Assembly (NCBI GenBank): GCA_947054185.1
Contig: CAMRVW010000076.1
Location: 1-10,373 of the forward strand
Source of the DNA: an uncultured Rikenellaceae bacterium
Lineage (GTDB): Bacteria; Bacteroidota; Bacteroidia; Bacteroidales; Rikenellaceae
Length of the DNA stretch: 10,373 nucleotides
Direction of reading: 5' to 3'
The notes beneath the pieces were generated by a model. It made no database searches. It was given only the letters and a program-made list of their open reading frames with translations, and was not told the DNA's origin. This document shows positions 6,019 to 10,373 of the stretch, piece by piece. Every line of letters starts with the position of its first letter. Position 1 is the stretch's first letter. The position numbers were made by a program, and so were the translations under genes.

Positions 6019-8892
6019 TCAGTAACAGAGGCGTTTGAAGTCGCAGTATTGGCATGCTTTCTCTTCTTCGTTGCGGAACCTGTCGAAGGGGATGTCGGGG
6101 TTGAGTATTTCGCTCACCAACTCTTTGAGCAGGCCGAGGAAGTCGTCTTCGTATGCCGAGATGGCGAGCACAGGCTCTTTGCCTATTACTATATCGGCAT
6201 CGTAAGCGGGGTCGTTCATGCTGCGGGCGTAATAGAGTGCGGGTCTGACCTCGCATCCGCCGGCCTTGTGCACCATTACGGAATAGAGCATGGATTGGAA
6301 CGGGGGCAGCATGCTTTTCTTGCCGAGGTGCTCGAACAGCTCGGCCGTATCTTTGATGGAGTAAGCTCCCTTTTTGGCGCTTTTGTAATCTATTATCCTT
6401 ATGCGTCCGTCGCTCAGGCGGTCGGTGCGGTCTATGCGTCCTGCGATGCCGACACTGCGTCCGTCGTCTAACGTAAGTGTCATGGAGGCGTCGGCTTCGG
6501 AGGCTATGAAACGGAAACTGTCGGGGTTGTGGCGCAACGATTGCAGGTCGTGATCGAGAATGTTTTTCACATAACCGTCGATAAAGCGCATCTTCATGCG
6601 CACCGTCTCTGAGAGCAGGTCGACAGATCGTTTGTATGAGTCGCTCACGGCCGAGGCGACATAATCGCATCTCTTTTCACGGGCATCGGCGAGCGCGGCG
6701 CTGAAGTCGGCGGATGAGGCGGCGGTTGTGTATATGTTCTCGAGTACCGAGTGCATGAGGGAGCCAAGGATGCTGTCGCCCATCTGCTCGTCGACCTCGT
6801 CGGTGACTTTGATGCCCTCGACATATTGCAGATAGAAGCTGCGGGGACATCGTATGTATCGGTAAAGCGACGAGGGCGAAAAGGTGCGTCTGCCGGTGGC
6901 GAACTCATTGAGGCGGCTCATTATGCGCCCGTCTTTAGGGGTGGTGCCAAGCTCGGTGTCGAAGGTGCCCACGTCGAGTGATATGTCGAGGTGTCTGATG
7001 GTGGAGGCGTGGGGCGATTCTATTTCGAGCTGGCGTATGAAGCGGCTCGGCTCGCCTGTGCGCATGTCGCCGGCAGAGGCGTTATATACGATGTCTATGC
7101 GTTTTGCCCTTTGCAGCAGCCTATAGAAATAGTATGAATACATGGCTTCGTGGTATCCCGACGAGGGCATGCCGTATCCGGTGCGCAGAGAGGCCGGTAT
7201 GTATGAGTCGGCGGTGACGTTGCCGGGGAAGGTGTCTTCGCCGACAGAGAGTATGAGCACGTTGTCGAAGTCGATGTTGCGGGTCTCGAGTATGCCCATG
7301 ACCTGCACACCTGCCAGCGGCTCGCCCTCGAAGCTCATCTTGGCGGATGACAGGTGGCGTCGCAGCAGGGCCAGAGTGACGCTGTCGCCTATATTGTCGT
7401 TGCAGAGCTCGCGGCATTCGCGTATGCTGTCGGCCACCTCATAGATGCACTCCAAGGCGCGGAAGAGAAGCTCGCTGCGCATTGGGTCGTCGCAGGTGTG
7501 GGCCAGTGACGACTCCAGCACGGCGGCCAGGTGCTCCATGACATCGCCCGACGTCCGCTCGGGAGAGAAGACCAACGACAGTATCTCACGGTCGGGGAGT
7601 AACAGGTCGTCGGCGTCGATATAGGCCAGCGAGTCGTCGACAACCCTGCGGTTAAGGTTCTCGGTCCATTTCAGTCCGTTGTCGCCGAGTTGTTCCGTGA
7701 CATAGGGGTGTTCCAGGAGGGCCAGGGCGTCTTTGTGATAGTATGCCGTGCGCCCGTGTTCGTTTTTGAGGTTGGCGCGCAGCCTTATGATTCGTTCGCA
7801 GAGGGTGTGGGTGGCCGTGCCCGAGATGGGGTAACCGCCCGTGACATTCAATATGCCTATCGATTCGGGTACGGAATAGAGCACCGGCAGCAGCAACGAC
7901 TCGTCGGTGAGCACCACAACGGTGTCGGTGCCCGGTTTTTTCCCTTCGGCGGCGGCTCGGTCGATGCAGTCGCCGAGGAATTTGTTCACGTAACGGCACT
8001 GGAGAGCGTCGGAGGGTGAGGATATGATGTTGATCTCTTTGGGTGAGGCGAAATTGTCGCGGGCGAAAGAGGAGGAGGCGTCGCCGAGGAGTGCTCTGTT
8101 TTCGTTGATGAAGATGCCGGCCTCCTGGCGCGTGTCGTCTATGTAATAGTTGTCGGCGTCCCAGTAAAACAGTGCCCCCGCACTCTCTTTGCGCAGTACG
8201 TCGAGCACGGTGCGCTCCGTTTTGGAGAGGGCGTTGAAGCCCACTATGGCCCAGTGTGACGAGGCGAACTCGGGAGGCAGAGCTCCTCCGCCCAGCAGAT
8301 ATTCGGCGGCGTCGCGATAGATCATGCCGCCGTAACCGAGGCCCAGCTCTCTCAGGCGCGCTTTATATTCGGTGTATATGTCGAACAGGGTGCGCCACAC
8401 TTTCAAAAATGCCTGTTTGTCTCCCGAGGGTCTGTTGTAAACCGATTTCCAGAAGCTGTCGACAAGTTTGCGTTCGTCGGGCGAGAGGTAATCGAAGCAC
8501 GCATCTATCTCTTTGAGATCGCTGATGTTGACAAGCAGGGCGGCGGCGTCGACCATGTAATTGTCGAGAGAGTCGAAGTCGGAGAGCAGCATGTCGCCCC
8601 AGAAGTAAAAGCGGTCGAAGGTCTCGTCGGGGTGGTGACGCCGATAGATGATGAAAAGCTCGGTAAGCAGCTTAAGGCGCGCACCGTGTTCGAGTCCGGA
8701 GAGACGGGCGGTGATCTCGTTCATGGAGAGGTATCGGGGTTGCCATACAGGGACGTCTGACAGCAGCGAGGCTATCTGACGGTCGAAGAAGAGGCGCGAA
8801 CGTTTGCCGGGCAGAACGATGCGTACATCTGATATGTCGGTGCCGTAACGCGAATAGAGGTCGCCGACCACTTCACTGATAAAACTTTCCAT
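6019..8892 (-). CDS. AddB-like PD-(D/E)XK nuclease with Fe-S cluster and inactive helicase fold
   Basis: A 957-residue protein. It matches the AddB/RexB plan: a UvrD-like helicase body that has lost ATPase function, then a C-terminal RecB-type nuclease. The usual Walker A GxGKT/S is replaced by VLPGKRSRLF (26-35). Segment 528-557 (GVQVMGILETRNIDFDNV onward, with GEDTFPG) is the late helicase-motif region of AddB/RecB proteins. The nuclease shows GSLMHSVLENIY (710-721), catalytic D821 in GRIDRTDR and D835-Y-K837 in IIDYKS. C682, C947, C950 and C956 give the C...C-x2-C-x5-C iron-sulfur staple known from AddB and Cas4. With an AddA helicase-nuclease it would resect double-strand breaks for RecA. 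AddA is not in the window, and both neighbours point away. An in-frame start at 9117 would overlap the divergent gene, and 8913 is also possible; ATG 8892 (MESFISEVVGDLY) fits the family best. Confidence 0.88.
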   Translation of the reverse strand: MESFISEVVGDLYSRYGTDISDVRIVLPGKRSRLFFDRQIASLLSDVPVWQPRYLSMNEITARLSGLEHGARLKLLTELFIIYRRHHPDETFDRFYFWGDMLLSDFDSLDNYMVDAAALLVNISDLKEIDACFDYLSPDERKLVDSFWKSVYNRPSGDKQAFLKVWRTLFDIYTEYKARLRELGLGYGGMIYRDAAEYLLGGGALPPEFASSHWAIVGFNALSKTERTVLDVLRKESAGALFYWDADNYYIDDTRQEAGIFINENRALLGDASSSFARDNFASPKEINIISSPSDALQCRYVNKFLGDCIDRAAAEGKKPGTDTVVVLTDESLLLPVLYSVPESIGILNVTGGYPISGTATHTLCERIIRLRANLKNEHGRTAYYHKDALALLEHPYVTEQLGDNGLKWTENLNRRVVDDSLAYIDADDLLLPDREILSLVFSPERTSGDVMEHLAAVLESSLAHTCDDPMRSELLFRALECIYEVADSIRECRELCNDNIGDSVTLALLRRHLSSAKMSFEGEPLAGVQVMGILETRNIDFDNVLILSVGEDTFPGNVTADSYIPASLRTGYGMPSSGYHEAMYSYYFYRLLQRAKRIDIVYNASAGDMRTGEPSRFIRQLEIESPHASTIRHLDISLDVGTFDTELGTTPKDGRIMSRLNEFATGRRTFSPSSLYRYIRCPRSFYLQYVEGIKVTDEVDEQMGDSILGSLMHSVLENIYTTAASSADFSAALADAREKRCDYVASAVSDSYKRSVDLLSETVRMKMRFIDGYVKNILDHDLQSLRHNPDSFRFIASEADASMTLTLDDGRSVGIAGRIDRTDRLSDGRIRIIDYKSAKKGAYSIKDTAELFEHLGKKSMLPPFQSMLYSVMVHKAGGCEVRPALYYARSMNDPAYDADIVIGKEPVLAISAYEDDFLGLLKELVSEILNPDIPFDRFRNEEEKACQYCDFKRLCY

Positions 8893-9020
8893 GCAAAAAA
8901 ATTTTTCGACCATCCGGTTATGGCCGTTGATGTGTTGTCGGGCCGATTGAACGGGTCGTGGTCGGCCTTGTGTTTCGATATTTTCAGGACCAATGATTAG
9001 TAAAGGTAATATTTTTTGTG

Positions 9021-9028
9021 TACATTTG
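9021..9028 (+). promoter_or_regulatory. Bacteroidota-type -7 box for the lipoprotein gene at 9044
   Basis: TACATTTG is a full match to TAnnTTTG, in an AT-rich stretch. No good -33 box is found; TTAG at 8997-9000 has the right 20-bp spacing but matches TTTG at only three of four bases. Transcription would start near 9034, about 10 nt before the ATG. No TAnnTTTG box was found for the divergent nuclease gene in the same 151-bp gap. Confidence 0.6.
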
Positions 9029-9043
9029 AAATAAAAAAGCAGA

Positions 9044-10210
9044 ATGAGAACTTTTTGTCTGGTCGCTATCGTTGTGTCGGCAAATATTTTGTTGTCGTGC
9101 GCGCGTATTAGCGACAACGATTACAACGGCGGATTCACACACCTGACAGCGCCCGTTTACGGTGTTGTGCAGGCCGAGGTCGAGACCATGTATCGCCCTG
9201 GTAACGGTGTTATGCCTCAGAGGCTCTTCATTTCGAGAAACACACTTGTGATGTTTAACGACAACGGGACATCGTTTTACGACATATACACATTGCCGCA
9301 TCTGCATTATGTCAACAGTTTGGGCAGGAGAGACCATAAAGAGGGGTTGCACATAACCCCTTACGCCGGAAGTATAAAACCCACCGAGGATGGGCTGGCG
9401 ATATTCGATAACGGGACGGTGAAATATATAAACTTGAGGTTCGGTGAGTTAGAGGTGGACAAAGAGATATACATCAAGGGTATGACAAAAAACTTTTTCG
9501 GATTTACCATGCTTGACGACTCTTTGTATGTGGTGATGCCCGACCCGGAACTTTTTAAAACGGGTGTGGGCGTTTCGGAGGAAAAAGGCGAGCTCGCCAT
9601 TGTGAACAACAGTGACGGAAGTATGGTGGAGGTGGGCGAATATCCGCGGGTGATGCGACAACACGGCATAGAGATAGGGGGTAAGTGTTTTGCCGTAAAC
9701 GAGAAGTTGAGGCGTTTTGCCTGCTTTTACAGCTTGCAGAAGCAGCTTAAGATAATAGATTTCGAGGGGAACGAACTGCATAGGGTGGCGGTGGACATAC
9801 CTCCATATCTGAACTATGAAAACATGTCGTTTTCAAACAAGTGGGGAGGGCATGTCTATTATGTCGATTGTTGCGCTCACGGAGATTATATTTATGCATT
9901 GTGTTTGAATCAGGAGCGCGACAGTTACGTGTCTGACGTATCTGATGAAAATTCGGAGATACATATATTTGACTGGAACGGGCAACTTCTGAAGGTTGTG
10001 GAGTGCGACAGACCGGTATCGTGTTTTGCCGTGAGCGAGGAGTATGGCACCATATATGCCTCGTCGGCGACCGTACCCGACAATATATTGAGGTTGCCGT
10101 TGCCCGACATAACCGCAACAGGAGACTCCCTTTATAATGCGGATACTTATATGGATTTGCGTTTGGATTCGATAAGACGCAAAAAAGAGAGTTTGAAAGG
10201 GCGTCTGTAA
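9044..10210 (+). CDS. TolB-like 6-bladed propeller lipoprotein (BF3164-like)
   Basis: A 388-residue exported lipoprotein. A hydrophobic signal (4-18) ends in the lipobox LLSC, with C19 as lipidation site. The mature protein looks like a beta-propeller. Repeated short strand patterns such as LAIFDNGTVKYINL, LYVVMPDPELF, LAIVNNSDG, LKIIDFEGNEL, YIYALCLNQ, IHIFDWNGQLLKVV and GTIYASSA recur about every 45-60 residues, as in the BF3164-like/TolB-like propellers abundant in Bacteroidales. The aromatic-and-Asp blade ends (IIDFEGNELHRV, IFDWNGQLLKVV) are typical of that group. These proteins have no established enzymatic role; ligand binding or envelope scaffolding is inference. The acidic ISDNDYN after C19 could act as a surface-export signal. 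The gene is transcribed divergently from the nuclease and ends about 60 bp before the tRNA promoter; no clear hairpin terminator follows it. Confidence 0.8.
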   Translation: MRTFCLVAIVVSANILLSCARISDNDYNGGFTHLTAPVYGVVQAEVETMYRPGNGVMPQRLFISRNTLVMFNDNGTSFYDIYTLPHLHYVNSLGRRDHKEGLHITPYAGSIKPTEDGLAIFDNGTVKYINLRFGELEVDKEIYIKGMTKNFFGFTMLDDSLYVVMPDPELFKTGVGVSEEKGELAIVNNSDGSMVEVGEYPRVMRQHGIEIGGKCFAVNEKLRRFACFYSLQKQLKIIDFEGNELHRVAVDIPPYLNYENMSFSNKWGGHVYYVDCCAHGDYIYALCLNQERDSYVSDVSDENSEIHIFDWNGQLLKVVECDRPVSCFAVSEEYGTIYASSATVPDNILRLPLPDITATGDSLYNADTYMDLRLDSIRRKKESLKGRL

Positions 10211-10273
10211 ATGATTATTTGTCAGTCAAGTAGAATTTAGGAACAAATTTTATTGTAAAAAAGTACGTGAAAA

Positions 10274-10305
10274 TTTGGTGGGTATGATAAAATGACCTAT
10301 ATTTG
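10274..10305 (+). promoter_or_regulatory. Consensus Bacteroidota promoter for the tRNA-Arg gene
   Basis: TTTG (10274-10277) and TATATTTG (10298-10305) are separated by exactly 20 bp, a perfect match to the TTTG / TAnnTTTG consensus of the Bacteroidota primary sigma factor. The predicted transcription start, near 10311, is about 10 nt before the mature tRNA 5' end. Confidence 0.88.
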
Positions 10306-10320
10306 CACTGTTAAAAATAA

Positions 10321-10373
10321 GGCACCGTAGCTTAATTGAATAGAGCATCTGACTACGGATCAGAAGGTTACAG
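10321..10373 (+). tRNA. tRNA-Arg(ACG), 5' part (3' end outside window)
   Basis: The acceptor 5' strand GGCACCG (10321-10327), the D arm (GCTT...GAGC) and the anticodon stem TCTGA/TCAGA around the loop CTACGGA are all present. The anticodon ACG is at 10355-10357. It reads CGU and, with A34 deaminated to inosine, CGC and CGA. The variable loop AGGTT and the first bases of the T arm are visible; the rest, including the 3' acceptor strand, is cut off. Confidence 0.93.

Noticed and set aside
5746..6471. 241-codon plus-strand frame across the convergent gene ends
   Set aside because: It overlaps the membrane protein in another frame, runs through the terminator hairpin and then opposite the nuclease C-terminus, where the conserved cysteines and catalytic residues lie on the other strand.
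8893..9117. N-terminal extension of the nuclease gene to ATG 9117
   Set aside because: The added 75 residues would overlap the divergent lipoprotein gene by 74 bp and cover its promoter, and they do not look like the family N-terminus. The family-like start MESFISEVVGDLY is at 8892.

Overview
The window looks like a piece of a Bacteroidales (Bacteroidota) chromosome. The evidence is threefold. There are three matches to the Bacteroidota promoter -7 box TAnnTTTG (at 4180, 9021 and 10298), one of them a perfect TTTG-N20-TATATTTG ahead of a tRNA. Shine-Dalgarno sequences are mostly absent. The gene families are typical of the order: a short-type GlmM, an AddB-like Fe-S nuclease, a 6-bladed TolB-like lipoprotein and a Yip1-like membrane protein. 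A GC-rich Muribaculaceae-like genome with many ATA, GTG and TTG codons is my guess at family level, but the window does not prove it.

Layout, left to right. (1) The 3' end of a phosphoglucosamine mutase gene (glmM), ending at 509. (2) A 900-bp gene-free, G-rich stretch (510-1410) holding three diverged copies (A, B, C) of a repeat of about 95 bp with two hairpins each, a second pair of short palindromic repeats, and runs of G that fit the G-quadruplex pattern. (3) A two-gene operon, 1411-3960: aminopeptidase P (M24 family) and surE, 3 bp apart and closed by a hairpin-T terminator at 4020. (4) A promoter and a lone periplasmic-binding-protein-like lipoprotein (4220-5212), then a five-helix membrane protein (5354-5932). 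(5) A strong 16-bp hairpin shared by convergent genes (5971-6005). (6) A minus-strand AddB-like PD-(D/E)XK nuclease (6019-8892). (7) A divergent lipoprotein of the BF3164/TolB-like propeller type (9044-10210). (8) A consensus promoter and the first 53 nt of tRNA-Arg(ACG), cut by the window end.

The genes are mostly housekeeping (wall precursor synthesis, peptide and nucleotide turnover, recombinational repair) and cell-envelope functions, not one pathway. I see no phage, IS, CRISPR or defence island. The part least explained by known families is the repeat-bearing gap at 510-1410. There, the three copies keep the same hairpins, with an apparent compensatory base-pair change. That is the best candidate for something undescribed.
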